Shown one piece after another: positions 22,245 to 35,547 of a stretch of 64,000 nucleotides of DNA. A program made the translations under genes and the position numbers. The notes beneath the pieces were generated by a model, which made no database searches, was not told the DNA's origin, and saw only the letters and a program-made list of their open reading frames with translations. The DNA comes from Papilionanthe hookeriana x Papilionanthe teres (lineage: Eukaryota; Streptophyta; Magnoliopsida; Asparagales; Orchidaceae). The stretch lies in NCBI GenBank assembly GCA_022702705.1, contig CM040423.1, positions 43,225,575-43,289,574 on the forward strand. Direction: 5' to 3'. Each line of letters opens with the position of its first letter. Within the stretch, counting starts at the first letter, position 1.

Positions 22245-23535
22245 CTAAACACAATCGGAATATAAAGTACTAATTAAATCATAAGGAACGTAAGGAGAAA
22301 TGATAGGAGAGTTAAGGCGTAAACCAAGTTTGGCAATCCGGTGAGCGACTTTGTTTCCATCCCGATTAACATGCATCCGGCGAATAGTAAAGTGAGCGAC
22401 CGACCAAAAAATGCGCTTCATAAGTACATTAAGCGTCCGATGATGAGGAATCCGCAAAGTACAATACTTCCATAATAGCAAAGAGTCGGTTTCGATTTCG
22501 ATATATTTCCAACCTCGATTAAGAGCGGTATACGAACCAAAAACCATAGCCTCGGCTTCAACGAACCAACGGAGAAGAGGAATGGGAGTTCGAAGCAAAC
22601 CAATAAATGGGAAGTCCCGAGGCATCACGAAAAATGCCCCCAACACTAGCACGTGTAGTCATCCAGCAACCATCACAATTGAGTTTGATAAAGGGGATAG
22701 TAGGCTTAGTCCATTTCACAGAATTATTAACAGTGAAATTGCACGTAGGAGTAAGAATAGGAATATTAAAGGCTTTCGATAAACCGAGAAAGTTTATGGC
22801 AAGCCAATTTAGAGCTACTCGAATCCAATTCGGGCACTTAATCGAAATAACACATAATAAGACTAAAAGTACAATGAACAACGGCATTTTTACCATTGTG
22901 TTTACTATCATTTACGGTGATCCAAAGAAACCATAAAACTACGAGCAGGAACATTGAAGAAAAACGGCTTACCTAAATTATGCCAATACTGAAAAATATC
23001 ATCAAGAGAATAGAAACCATTAGCGGGAAAAGGAACCTTTAGCTTAATAAAAATGCGCTTCCAAATCAAAGTAGTAAAAGAACAATTAATGAAAATATGC
23101 TCCATGGTTTCCTCATGAAGAAGACGAGAGATAGCAACGAGAAGTGAGACGTAAACCTTTAAGTTTCATAATATCATCGGTAGGAATGATTTTATGAAAA
23201 ACCCTCCGAATAAAAAAAGAGATCGAAGGCTTAATCCATTTATTCCAATTCCAGCTAAGATCCATCCCGGGAGACCGATGAAGAGTATCGGCAAAAGTTT
23301 TAGAAATGGAATCACCCAACTTACCTTTAGGGACAGGAACATCCTTCTTATCATTGAAAAGAGGAATAGTAGTAATGTAAGTAGCATCAATGATATTAAG
23401 AGAAGAGGAAAGAGTATCCATACACCAAACATTATCATGCCAAAAGTCCTTGACTTTAACATCAATGTCATAAGGTCCCCCATACCAATTTGCAAGAGGA
23501 CCAAAACCAGTCCAGTCATCAAACCAAAGGAGCAA
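22245..23535 (-). pseudogene. LINE ORF2 C-terminal part: zf-RVT and RNase H
   Basis: The zf-RVT region reads WNKWIKPSISFFIRRVFHKII and MEHIFINCSFTTLIWKRIF. The RNase H-like domain reads IKLNCDGCW (first Asp), GGIFRDASGLPI, EAEAMVFGSYTALNRGW (Glu), IEIETDS (second Asp) and VHRDGNKVAH-like VNRDGNKVAHRIAKLG (22911-22300). This RVT_3 type RNase H removes the RNA strand during target-primed reverse transcription. It lies in at least three frames and is therefore broken. Confidence 0.82.
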
Positions 23536-25340
23536 TCACCCTTACCAATATCCCAGCTGAGTAAAGCATCGATGCGCTTAGCAACATTAAGCATGGCTTT
23601 CCATATAAAAGAAGCCTTATTATTAACGGCCTTTAAAGGGTGAAGTTGGCCACAATATTTATCCTTAAGATAAGCGACCCAAAGAGAGTTGGCTTTACGA
23701 AAACGATACCAAAGCTTCATATAATTAATCTTAATAGTGTCACTAAGACTTCTAAAACCAAGGCCACCTTTATCAGTAGGCTTACACAACTTATTCCAGC
23801 TCTTCCAATGATAAGAGGAATGTCCTCTGCCATCCCAAAGAAACTTATTAAAAAGTCTTTCCAATTTCGAATAATGCCGGAAGGCATATTCATAACTTGA
23901 AGAGAGTAAAGGGAAGAGAAGTGAGAATGCTTTTAAGAAGAGTAACTCTACCACCAAAAGAAAGAAAAGAATTTTCCCAGTAAAAATCTTATTTCTAATT
24001 TTCTCGAATAAAGTATTGAAAAGAACAGATTTATTTACGCCCTTAGTAAGTCGAAAACCCAAATAAGAAAGAGGAAGAGAAGCATGCTTACAACCAAGTA
24101 TAACTACTAAGCCAATCCCTCTTAGCAACATTAATCTTTTTATCACAATAAAAGGAGCATTTAGAAACATTGAAATAAAGACCGGACATATTCGAAAAGC
24201 GAGCAAGCTCACTCCAAACTTTCTTAACGAACGTTTATTAGCATTAGTGAAAATAATCAAGTCATCGACAAAACATAAATGAGAGATGCTAAAATGACCT
24301 TTATGTTTATAATTTAAAGAAGGTAACCTTTGATATAAATAATTCAATCTTCTAGAAAGGTAATCGAATGCAAGTATGAATAAATAGGGAGAGATAGGAT
24401 CCCCTTGCTTGATGCCCCTATAAGCTTGAAAGAAACCATAATCGTTGCCATTAATAAGAATAGAATAATAGTTATTCTTAAGAATTCTGGAGATAAGGGA
24501 ACAAACATTATCATTAAAGCCAATAGCATGAAGCACATCAATAATGAAATCCCAACAAATCGTATCAAAAGCCTTCTTAATGTCCATCTTGAAAAAAACA
24601 TTACCATCTCTATGCCGATCATCAATATCCAAGATTAATTCTTGAACAAGTAAAGCATGATCACATATATTCCTATCTTTCAAGAAAGCGAGTTTGATTA
24701 ATGCTAATAATAGAATCAAGAAGAGGTTGCATTCTTTTCACAAGAATTTTAGAAATGAGCTTAGAAATCACGGTGTTAAGACTTATAGGTCTAAAATCAC
24801 TCCAACGAACGGGATTCTTGATTTTAGGAATCAAAACAATATTAGAACTTTTAAAATACTTAGGTAAATCCTTACCGGTGAAGAAATCCTGAATAACCTT
24901 AGTAACATCATTATGGATGATATCCCATCCATTTTTATAAAAATCCACGAGTGAACCCATCGGGACCAGATGACACGACCCTCTTCCATAGTATCCAACA
25001 CGACCTTAATCTCTGCAGGACTAGGAATAGCGATGAAGCAAATTGTTATTGAAAACTTTAATATCCTTATAAAGGTTTCTATCAACGGTACCTAAGTAGG
25101 GCTGAGTAAAACTAAACATATTAGTAAAATAATCAACACCATCCTGAATGATATCATGAAGATTAGTGAGAAGAACATCATCCTTATTATAAATAGAATG
25201 AATAGTAGTGAAGTTCCTACGAGCATTAATACAAGCAGTATAATACTTAGTATTCCTATCACCATTAATGAAATTAAGTCTAGCAGCTTTACGAGCAAGG
25301 AGGCATTCCTCCTTTGCAATAGTATCGATTAAAAGATTCG
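23166..25340 (-). pseudogene. LINE ORF2 reverse transcriptase
   Basis: The longest frame (24719-23166) carries the RT core: FKMDIKKAFDTICWDFI (palm motif A with Asp), YRGIKQGDPISPYLFILAFDYLSRRL (motif B) and ISHLCFVDDLIIFTNA (motif C). Motif C has FVDD where plant L1 elements usually have FADD. Upstream, KYFKSSNIVLIPKIKNP and WSDFRPISLNTVISKLISKILVKRM are fingers motifs in a shifted frame (24960-24700). The frame shifts again after about 23570. At least three frameshifts separate the RT pieces. Confidence 0.88.
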
Positions 25341-26295
25341 AGCCTGAAGAATGACATTCATATCAATGGTATCATTAGCATAAGCCTTTTCAAGTTCTTG
25401 AAGATTAGCTTCAAGTGATTCAACATTCCTGTGTAAATTACCAAAAGTGTGCCAATTCCAATGCTTAAGGTTTTTAGCCAAACCTTTTTGTAACATCCAG
25501 AGACGATAACCAGCAGAACCATGCAAAGTAGTATGCCAGTTATCTTTCAAAAACTTATTATAATCATTGTGCATAGTCCAAGCTTTTAAAAAGCTAAAAT
25601 GATATTTATGGCTAGAAGAAGAATGTATAACATTAAGTAGAATAGGAGCATGGTCAGAGGCATCTATAGGAAGATGGAGAACCTGGTAATGGCTGAAGGA
25701 ACTCGACCAAAGAGAATTAGCAACAAAACGATCAAGTCTCTCAAAAGTACGTCTTCTATACCGGGTGAAAGGGTTACCTTTATAGCCCATATCATGAAGA
25801 CCGGCCATTAAAAAAGCATTGTTAAAACGAGTCAATTAAGTTAAGATTAGGAGCAATACCACCTTTTTTCTCAGCAGGAGACGAGATCATATTAAAATCT
25901 CCACCCATTAGCCAAAGTTCGTTCTCAGTATTGAGACTGGAAAAAAGATTCCAAAGCTCTAATTTATCCTGTTTTAAACAACTAGCATAAACTAAAGTAA
26001 AAAGAAAAGAAACATTAGCATAATGAATTCTAATATGTAAAAATTGATTGTGATTAATAAGAATCTCAACATCTAAGAAATTCTGCCAAAAGAACCAAAT
26101 TTTATTGTTGCTATTAGTGAAAGATTTATAAGAGTTAAATCTCTTCAAATAGAAGTCATTATTCACATCAGCAACTAAAGGCTCTAAAATACCAAAGAAG
26201 AAAAATTTATAAGTACGAATTAAATTCATTAAACGATTAGAGGCATTGTTTTTAGCAATACCCCTAATATTCCACACCATAGAGTTAATCTTCAT
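25329..26295 (-). pseudogene. LINE ORF2 N-terminal AP-like endonuclease
   Basis: The frame begins MKINSMVWNIRGIAKNNASNRL, the WN.RG start of plant L1 endonucleases, then GILEPLVADV (Glu) and WLMGGDFNMISSPAEKKGG (the GDFN motif). A frameshift near 25830 leads to MTRFNNAFLMAGLHDMGYKGNPFTRYRR.. and DASDHAPILLNV (the SDH motif). This nuclease nicks target DNA to prime reverse transcription. The catalytic motifs are present but divided between two frames. Confidence 0.85.
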
Positions 26296-27656
26296 GATCT
26301 TGAGTAATCTTTCCCACCTCTTGTAACCCGACGAGCTTGATCTTTCAAGTGAGAAGATCTAGTAACATGATAAATAAAATCAGCCTCTCTGTTACATTTA
26401 ATCTTCCTTTTTCTAGAAGATTTTTGAACAATCCAATCCTCCTTATCATCACAAGTGGGAGAATTGCTAATATCAACATTCCTTAAAATATCAAGAGCTA
26501 AAGAATTATCAATAGCTTGAGAAGACAGAGCCAATTGCTTATCCACGAGTAATGGAATGATCTTGAGCTAAAGAATTCTTCTCCGGAATATCGGAATTAA
26601 TAATTTGTTTAGAAAGATTAACTTTAATAGATGTAGAAATAGCATTAGAAATGGCATTTTCCTCAGTTATGAAAGGTTGAGAGGTAGAAAGAGAAGGATT
26701 ATTTAAAAGATTCAAATTAGAGGAGATCATACCAGCCGAGACCTTATCAGATAAGGGATTCATCACAACAAGAGCCAAATCAGAGTCCAAATTCGATGGT
26801 CCACCCTTTTCTTGATGGGGTAAAGCAGAATCCAGTTTAGGCCCTGTTTCTTGAGACAAGTCAGAATCCTTTTTAGATCGCGGTTTGTTCTTTCTCAATT
26901 CCGGATGAGCATGAAAACAATTAGAAAATAAGTGACCAAAAATTTTACAATGACTCGCAATAGTGAGGGACAAATTCCGAGTTAACCTTCGCCAATAACC
27001 ATCATGATTATTACCCGGCCATATAGAATCATGAAAACTAGCGAGTGACATCTCGTTCGACCGGGATACGGGCCACGGAAGGTCTAGATAAAGAACCAGG
27101 TAGCCGCATCGAGTTTCGGAGGCTTTCCATAAACGGAAGCAATAGAATAAAGAACCTTATAGTTATAATATTGTAATTTGAGACCGGGAAAACGAATCCA
27201 AATCGGAACTACGAGGAGGTTCCTCCGCCGGGTTGAAATCAGGAGTCCACTTAAGCAATTTCATATAACATTTCTCAATGGTCAGAACTTTCTTAGAAAA
27301 AAGTGAGGTATAATCTTCTTCCAACTGAAGCTTAATCATCATATTCCTACTATCAATGAGTCCTATTTTACAATCACCCTTCGAATGCGGATCGGAAAAG
27401 TACTTACGAAGAACTTCCATACGAGGATGAGCATAAGAGAACTTGCCAACAAGAGTGTATTTCAAAGGTTCAACAAGAGTGAGTGACTCTTCCTCAGAAA
27501 ATATAAAAGCAGGTTTACCATTTTTTCGAGTAGCCTTCTTGAGCAAGCTATCCGTATCAGCAAGTAAATCCTGGAAAGAGGAGGAAAAAGAACTTCCCCC
27601 TCAGCAAAAGACTTACCTGACGCCACATCGCAGTAAGAAGGAACATTCACCACCAT
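26292..27656 (-). pseudogene. LINE ORF1, gag-like with DUF4283 and zinc knuckle
   Basis: ORF1 begins MVVNVPSYCDVASGKSFAEGE at 27656. The DUF4283 segment reads LKYTLVGKFSYAHPRMEVLRKYF, CKIGLIDSRNMMIKL and KLLKWTPDFNPAEEPP (27480-27190). The zinc-knuckle region near 26960 reads SHCKIFGHLFSNCF, and it lacks the first Cys of a CCHC knuckle. The last part, ending ARRVTRGGKDYSRS, is basic. Its TGA overlaps the ORF2 ATG by the string ATGA. Two or three frameshifts break the reading frame. ORF1 products coat the LINE RNA. Confidence 0.8.
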
Positions 27657-28065
27657 CGTAGCTAAGGATTAAGTAAATCCAGAGATAACGTGAGGAAGAC
27701 GAGAAAAGAAAAGGCCGAAAGCGCTCCTAGGGCAAGAAACGCTCCAAGAAAGGCATCGCGTCCTCCCGCGGAGTAAATCCCACCCTCGTGTCTGCGGCGA
27801 AATCCCTTATACGTGAATGCTGCCGCGAATCACTGATCTTGCCTAGAGTCGCGAATCTGCGCCTGATCGCACCCCGAACAATCGTCTCGCGAAACAAGCT
27901 CGTAAAAGAAATCCCCTCTGCGCTGAACACTCTGCCGCAAATCGGAACCAGTGCGAAGCCTGGCGAACGGGAGCTTTCCCGCTCTGCCCCCGTCGCTCTT
28001 CACGAACCACCCTTCTCGCTTGTCAAGAAAGAATCCTTCCTTCTACGCCGAACCCTAAGCGGAGA

Positions 28066-29280
28066 AAGAAATCAAAATAAAAATAAAAATTAGTATCGAA
28101 TAATGTCAATTTAAAATAAAAATAATGTCAATTTCAATAGGAACAAGATCTACAATAATAGCCCATTGTCAAATTAGTATCGAATCAATAATTCCACGCC
28201 ATCAGTATCCTTGTAAGGACAAACATCAAAATAATTTTAAAAAAAATGGCAAGTATGTTTAGCCACAAAAACAAGCTTATAAAATTTAGATTTTGAGTAA
28301 TAGTTCAGTATGAAGTTCCCAAGCCCAAGCTAAAATGAAATGAGTTTGCACAGCCATGCAAAAAAAACATTGTTGAGTTCTTAAAATACAAAAAAAAAAA
28401 AAAAAAAAAGAAAAAAGAAAAAAAAAGTTATGCTTAACCAGTTAAATGGTTATGCTTAACCAGTATGGAGAAGCCACTCATGGATCTTGTGAGGCACGGG
28501 GTCGAAGAAGAAGAAGGCACGTGCTTCCTGTATTCGTTCCTCGTCGATGAAGAAGAAGGTGAAGGGTCGGGAATATCATGCGAGATGGCGAGACGGCGTG
28601 GCAAGGAGTGCTAGGACAGAGTGCTTATTTCGCCAAAAACGGAGGCAATTTGGAATATTAGCAAGGTGAAAGCTGGGGCCGTGGGGTCGATCCCGTGGCT
28701 CGCTTTTCGCCCTCTTTAATACTGTTGGGCCACGAAGCTGGGAGCCAAACGCAAACATTCACGATTTGAGGCCGCGCCGTGTGAAAAAAGCGGCCCCAAA
28801 CAGAACTTAAGGGTCCCAACCGTAGTTGCCAAGCAGCTTCCGGCGTCCGACATCACACATTCATCGTCAATTCTGTCGTACCCGCGTGGAATGCTTGGCT
28901 GCAATGAGTCAAATAAGAATAAGATACTTTATTGTAACAGTTCACACCTTACAATTTGGGGTGAGATAATTAAATATCGTAAGATATAAATTATAAGCAG
29001 GATAAAACATTTTAATGGAATCATATTATTATAACATAAAATTATAAAAATAAAAAATAAATGCATACTGAAAAATAATATAAGCACATCTTAAAAGTAA
29101 AATAAAAGAAACAAAATTTACATAAATAGAACCTTATTCCCTATACATTTACTTATCTCACACCCAAATTGTATTGACTTTTTCACTTTTACAATATGAA
29201 AAAATTTAACTATAACAAATTGACTGTCCGAACTTAACATTTTACTTGTCAATCACCAAAAAATCACCCAAAATTTTTAA
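28066..29280. other. Intergenic DNA between LINE and unit B
   Basis: No supported gene. It includes an A-rich tract at 28388-28428 and the 18-base string TTATGCTTAACCAGT repeated at 28430 and 28449. The outer limit of unit B cannot be seen because its partner arm is cut by the window end at 64000. Confidence 0.4.
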
Positions 29281-29713
29281 ATATAATAAAATTCTGATTG
29301 ATTGAAATATAAATTGTAAATTTAGGCCGTCATAGAGATATGTTTTATTTGAAGTTTTGCATATTTCATATGTAAAAGCCTCAAAATAAAAAATAAATAA
29401 AAAAAAAAAGGTTGGTATGAAAAAATTGAGTGGTATAATTATAAAATTTTGATGTTAAATTATAAATATATAAGTATTAGGTGGTTGCTGTGTAAAAAAA
29501 GGATTTAACCCATCCCAATCAGTAGTACCTTAATTTTAATTTCAAAGTTACTTACCACGTGACGCGTTGTCATTGACCTCCGCATGCGGAGTCATGATAC
29601 GATATTTTTTCCACAAGAAGCAAAATCCTTTACGCCATTTAAGTTTATGGCCACTTCCTAATTTAATATTTCCAAAATCTAAGGGAGCTAGCTCAGAACG
29701 AGAGAGGGCAACG

Positions 29714-32700
29714 ATGGCCGACTTCCTGCTTTCCAGGCTGCAAGAGAAGCTGTTCGAAATGACAAAGGATGAGTTGACGATGCAGATGGGTTTGACCGAC
29801 GATGTGAACAACCTTCAGATCACCCTTGAAGATCTTCAGTGCTTCGTCCAAGTCGCTGAGAAGAAGGTAATGGAGGATGCTAACATATATCGATTCATCC
29901 ACCGAATCAAGGATGTCATGTACGACATCGAGGATGTGCTCGACGAATATCTTGTCCTCAACCTCTCAATAAGTGGTGCCCATGACAATTCTAGTTCTTC
30001 GTCGAGTCGACCATCTAAAAGGTTCCGCCTCTCTATCCCGTCTGGCTTAAAGAATCCTGCATCCAAACATACCATTGGTGTCCAGATTGCAGAGATTAAT
30101 AAAAGGTGGACAGAAATCAAGAGCCAACTACCCATATTACAGTTATTGGGAAGCCTCCCAACCATTGATCCTAACGAAGCAGCACACAATCAGTTGGTGG
30201 CTCGCATGACGCATTCTTCGGTGGTTCGTAGAGATATCGTGGGCCTTGACATACATAATGATGTTCAGCGCTTAGTTGAGACGTTGACTAAACATGATGA
30301 CCGTGACAATCCTCTTGTATGCGCCATCGTCGGGATGGGAGGGATTGGCAAAACCACCCGAGCTTAATTAGTATTTGATGATCTCACGATCAAAAACTGC
30401 TTTGATCTGACGGTTTGGGTCTGTGTGTCCCAGGATTATAATCTTTTTGATATATTGAGAAGCATCATCAGGTCTGCTGGTGGAGATGATGAGCCCTGTC
30501 ACGATCTAAACTTGCTCTGTGAGAAGGTTAAGGTTAGCCTGCAAGTCAAAAGGCTATTCATGGTGTTGGATGACGTGTGGGAGACTGAGAGATTGTGGAA
30601 GGGCGTGTTGAGAAGCTTGCTCAAGAACGGCGCCGCAAAAGGGAGCAGGGTGCTCGTCACCACGAGAAACATGGAGGCAGCGTATCAGATGATGGCAATA
30701 CATGCCGTTCAAGTGGAGCCCCTGCCTCTGAAAGATGGATGGTCGCTGCTCTGCAAGTCAGCCTTCCCTGATTGGCAGCAGCAGGAAGCAAAGGATGATG
30801 TATGGAACGTCAGAGATATTGGAATGGAGCTTGTCAAAAAATGTGATGGGCTGCCGCTAGCGATCAATATCATTGGAGGAATGCTGTCCGCGGTGAGCAG
30901 AACAAAAGAAGCCTGGGAGTTGGTTCTCAAGAGCAGTGTGTGGGAGGTGAAGGGGCTTCCTAAGGAAGTCCACTCGGCTTTATACATAAGTTACCAAAAC
31001 TTGCCTTCGAATATCAAGCAATGTTTCTTGTATTGTTCCTTGTTTCCTAAAAATGATTATTTTAGTGTTGGGGACGCTATAAACCTTTGGATCCAGGAAG
31101 GGCTCATCAAAGAAGACAAGTTGCATGAGGTTGCATGTAGTTATTTTAAGATAATATTACAGAGAAACCTCCTAATGGCCAAGCCAGATAGCTCAAACTG
31201 CTTACTTAGAATGCATGACCTTGTTTACTCGCTCAGTTTCTAACCAAAAATGAGAGCCTTGTAGATACTGGGGAAGAAATTTCAAGCAATAGAGTCAGTG
31301 GAAGGACAATGAAGCAACGACGGACAATGAAGCTACGACGTCTTTCTCTTATTGATGGCGGCCTCAAAACTACAGACATCCTCCCAAAAAGCTTACAAGA
31401 ACATGTATCGTTGAGGACTCTTCTCATCTTTGATTAATCCATTAGTAAAATTGATAATGACCTTTTCAATCATCTTCGCCGTCTGAGGACACTATGGCTT
31501 AAAGACACTAATGTTTCGAGCTTGCCTGACTCCATGGGTTCCCTTATGCACCTCAGGTACCTAAACCTGTCAAAGACTCCTATAAGGGAGCTGCCCAAAA
31601 CCATTGAAAACCTCAAAAATCTGAGGACTCTTGATGTTTCTAATTGCGTCAACCTCAATAATCTTCCCCCATGCATAATGAAATTGCACTGTCTACGTAT
31701 TCTTGTTACTCGAGATTCTGGTTTGACCCATCTTCCACCTGGATTGGGAAGGTTGAACGAACTACAGTATCTCGATTTCATTATGCCTTCGGAGGAAATG
31801 ACGCCGAAATCATCTACTGTTAAGGAGTTGGGGACACTCACAGAACTGAGGTTTGTATTGTGTGTTAATCATTATTTAAAATTATTCCATCAACTAACTA
31901 TTTGCGCCTACTTTCAAAATAATTTATTTAAAATATGGGTATAAAAATAACAATCTAACTTACGAATCTAATGGATTGTTTATCAGAGAATTACATTTGT
32001 TGAAGCTGGAAAAGATGTTGGACATGTCACTAGCAAAAAGTGCTCTTCTCAAAGACAAAACTCACCTTCAAGATCTCCATTTGACTTGCTCAGAAGAAAT
32101 TTATTCTAATCTAGTGCTGATGAATTATAGACAAGTGAAAGAGGTTGTCAATAAAATTGAGGAGATTTTTGAGGATCTTTGTCCTCCTCCCCAACTAAGA
32201 CTTCTTGTTATTGAGAATTTTTATGGGAGCAAGTTATCAAATTGGCTGGGACATACTTCATTTAATTCTCTATCACAGTTGGTAATCTGTGACTGTAAAT
32301 ATTTTAAGCAGCTTAATGGCTTAGGATTGTTGCCCAGCTTGGAAGTACTTATGATTATAGGTGCATCGTCAATCGAGAGCATTGGACCAACATTCTACAC
32401 AGGCAAGCACAAACGCAATATAGAGAATGGTGCATTCTTTCCGAGATTGAAGACGCTGAAGTTTACAAAAATGGATAGCTGGGAGGATTGGAGTAGTTCA
32501 AGGGAAGCCGTGCGTGTGATGCCTTGCTTGGAGATGTTAGTAATTTCTGAATGCCCCAAACTAAAGTCATTTCCGGAAGAACTACTATATCATGCGGCCA
32601 GGTCTTTGAAGAAAATAAAAATAAAAAATACTCCAGAACTCCTCCTGAACGTGGTACACAATCTCTTTAGTTTAGAAATACTTATCCTCGAAAACATCCC

Positions 32701-33106
32701 CAACCTGGAGAGGATCTCTATTCTTCCAGCACTTCAAGATCTAAGCATAGTGGACTGCCCGGGAATTAAGTCTTTGATGCTTGAGCAACGTTTGCGTTTG
32801 ATTTATTGGGTAGATTCCAATGCCGACTCACTTCCAGACTGGTTTCCCATTGATGTTGGATATAGCGACAACAACAAATTCAAAGCAATTTCCTTGGGAA
32901 TAAAATGCAAGGAGGAATTAGTGAGGAAGATGTGCCTAGAAGTGCAAAATGAAATAAAAATACAAAATGAAGCTAATGAGAGGTCTAAAATATTACAACA
33001 CTTCGACTTCATCTCTGTCAGCTGTAAGAAATGGGGTTTAATCTGCGGCAGGTATCCCATGAACTTCATTCCGGATCCACTTGAGGCACCAGAAATAGAA
33101 TTATAA
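29714..33106 (+). pseudogene. CNL disease-resistance pseudogene P2
   Basis: Close paralogue of the CNL at 8993, with the same two-exon plan (intron 31851-31986). It begins MADFLLSRLQEKLF and has DIEDVLDEY, GMGGIGKTTRA, VWVCVSQD, LFMVLDDVW, GSRVLVTTR, GLPLA, CFLYCSLFP and MHDL. Lesions are a TAA at 30365 (codon 218, directly after GKTTRA, where the paralogues have AAA), a 4-base loss near 31222 that shifts frame and meets TAA at 31241, and a TAA at 31435 in the LRR. Exon 2 (31987-33106) is entirely open and retains the C-terminal tail that the 8993 gene lost. With three lesions it is very unlikely to make a full receptor, though a truncated CC or LRR product is possible. Confidence 0.9.
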
Positions 33107-35099
33107 GCTGAGTAGAGGAGGAGGAGTTGGCGACCACAAGTTATTCATTAAAAAATCTTTCTTATGTCTACTCTAATTTTTCTTTTATACACCGTTGATG
33201 ATTGTTATTTATTAACATGAGCTTCACTTTTTATCATGCCAATATCTATTAGCCAGTCTGTTTAATCAAATTAAGTTTATGAAATGGAATACGCATTTAG
33301 CTCAGCTCAAATTAGACTGTGTTATATCCATACTGCAAATATATACATAGCTAATTCTATAGAAACAGAGAAATTGCAAAAAAGATTTTATTATTTATTT
33401 TCTTATTGCTATTTATACACAAATGATGCACTAGATAAACTAGTATCAACACAATTAAGAGGACATTTAAAATCACTTTTTTTTTTTAAATTTTATTCTT
33501 TTTTTTAAATTTTGAAATAAGATATGTTTACTAAATTAATTAATGTTTAATTGTTTGTAGAAATAATTAAATCATGTAAAATTTTTGTTTGAAAATTAAA
33601 CAAATGTGTTTTTAAAAATAAAAATGATTAGTTTAGTTTGATATCTTTTATTTTTGCTTGTTTTAGTGTTATATAGTTCTATCGAATGAACTCTAATTGA
33701 GCTTAAGATGGCACTTTTAATTTTATTTGAGCTCATATTGGCCTTTATAAGAGAAGCAAAAGATTAATTTAAGTGTTGTTGAGATAATAATGCTTGGTTG
33801 GACGAGTGGCTTGATGCTTAGAGAAAAAATGCAAAACGAAGAAGGGTTAGTGTTGCTCCATTGACAGACAATATTAGATAGAGTTATCTTAGATGATTCG
33901 GTCACATTTTTAAGACTGTGAGCACATAGTATAAAAAAATGATCTTAATATATGAGAATTAAATGAAAACATTGCACTCAATAGAGCACAATGGAGAAAA
34001 AGAATTGATGTAGCCACCACCACTTAGCAGACTAAAATTTATTATTGTTTTTATTTATTATTTTATTTTTATTTTTATGCTTCATTATAGATATAGTAAT
34101 ATGATCCTAACTTGTATAATGAATTTGCTTATATACTAAACACAATCTTCTTATCTATAAAATAATGAATGGCGAAATATAAAAGTAATAAATAAAAATA
34201 ATAAATATTATCGATAAATAGTAACGGTCTTACTAATTGTTCGAAAATATTCATTTTCTTAATTATTGACCTGCTATATAAATCTTATTGTTGGTGTCTT
34301 GATATGCTTTGATCTTCACTCTCCATTCTGTGCTATATTCTCCATCTTTATAAACATATAAATAAATTCACTTCAATTTCACAAAATTTTTCTAACAGTA
34401 TTCACCGCTGAAGGGGAAATTGAAAGTGTAATTTTACAGAAGAAAACAATAAATTAGTGTTGGAGGTTTTATACATAAAATATATAGCTTTATGACTATT
34501 TTCTTTTTTTTTTTAAAGACATTATTATTATTTTTGCAAAAATATTTATCCACTAGTAATGAAAATAAATCCTTATAATGAATTCTCAAAGGAGTAAATA
34601 ATTATCACAAATTCAACGGCATAGAAACAATTCAAGTCTAACCCCAAAATAGCTCGAATTAAGCACTTGAAGCTCAGTTAATTTTTATCCTCTATTAATA
34701 GAAGCACTCAAATGGCCAACATATGAAATTAGAGAGAACTTGAACATGTGAGAAATTCTACAACTATACTCAACAATAGACACCTACTATCACAACTTGT
34801 AACTCTTTGTTGTTTGACCCCTATCGTTCAGCTACTTATCATCTGATTATCATAGTCTAATTTTTATCCTCAATCTACAATTTTTTACCATTGTTATCTA
34901 GCCTTGGTAGCATATCCTTTATCATCATTATATAACTAATCATCACTAAAAATGTAATTGCTTGACGCCTATCACTTGTTGCCCATCTTTCAACGAGTTG
35001 TAAACTAATTTTCGCCTCCCAATTTATTATTGTTCGTTACTTGATTGTAGTGCCTCGTTCATTATCATTAAACTACCATCACTCTACTAACCACATCTA
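33107..35099. other. AT-rich 3' flank of P2
   Basis: No gene seen. The first 180 bases resemble the 3' flank of the 8993 gene. The rest is very AT-rich with long T and A runs. Mirrored at about 58180-60173. Confidence 0.5.
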
Positions 35100-35470
35100 A
35101 TATGATAATGAACGAGTAACAACTTCCGACTATAGTTGGTTGTCATAAAGGCAACTATTTGTCATAAATGCTGCAGTTGGTGGCTGCAATAGTGTAAGTT
35201 CTCCATATAAACTGAAGTTGAAAATTGTAAGAACAGTAGATGACCACAAAGGCTGCAATTAGTTGTTGCAAAGGTTATAGTTGACCATAAAGCATGTAAT
35301 CAGTGGTTGCAATAGCAATGATTAACCATAAAAGCTATAGTTGGAAGTTGTGCTAGTAGTATTTGGGTGCAAAGGGCATAGTTGATTGTTGTGATAGCGA
35401 TACTTGGTTACAAAAGTCATATTTTCATTATGATGGTTGCAAATAGTGGTCTTCTACAACCGATGATCGA
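35100..35470. repeat. Short degenerate tandem repeats (GGTTGCAATAG/CATAAAGGC units)
   Basis: Units of roughly 45-60 bases vary on the strings GTTGGTTGTCATAAAGGC, TAGTTGACCATAAAG and GTGGTTGCAATAG. They lead into the larger array that follows. The mirror copy is at about 57820-58190. Confidence 0.6.
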
Positions 35471-35547
35471 CATTGACAACAGATGGTGTCAACGAAGGTT
35501 GTTGAGTGGTAGTCGAAGATGGTTGACAGACTACGAGAGGGCAATGG

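Larger units (their letters stand above)
22036..28065 (-). mobile_element. L1-type LINE, near full length, defective
   Basis: A non-LTR retrotransposon on the minus strand. A T run at 22038-22047 on the plus strand is the poly-A tail. A GC-rich 5' leader lies at about 27660-28065. Between them come ORF1 (gag-like) and ORF2 (endonuclease, RT, zf-RVT, RNase H). ORF2 starts inside the ORF1 stop (ATGA at 26292-26295). ORF2 is spread over at least eight frames, so the element cannot move by itself. No target-site duplication could be confirmed; CCTTCTA-like strings occur near both ends but do not align cleanly. Confidence 0.88.

Noticed and set aside
22030..28075. LINE target-site duplication (CCTTCTA near both ends)
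   Set aside because: The strings are not positioned directly at both borders and do not align over more than seven bases.
27788..28093. 101-codon plus-strand frame over the LINE 5' end
   Set aside because: It lies antisense in the GC-rich LINE leader, and its product resembles no known protein.
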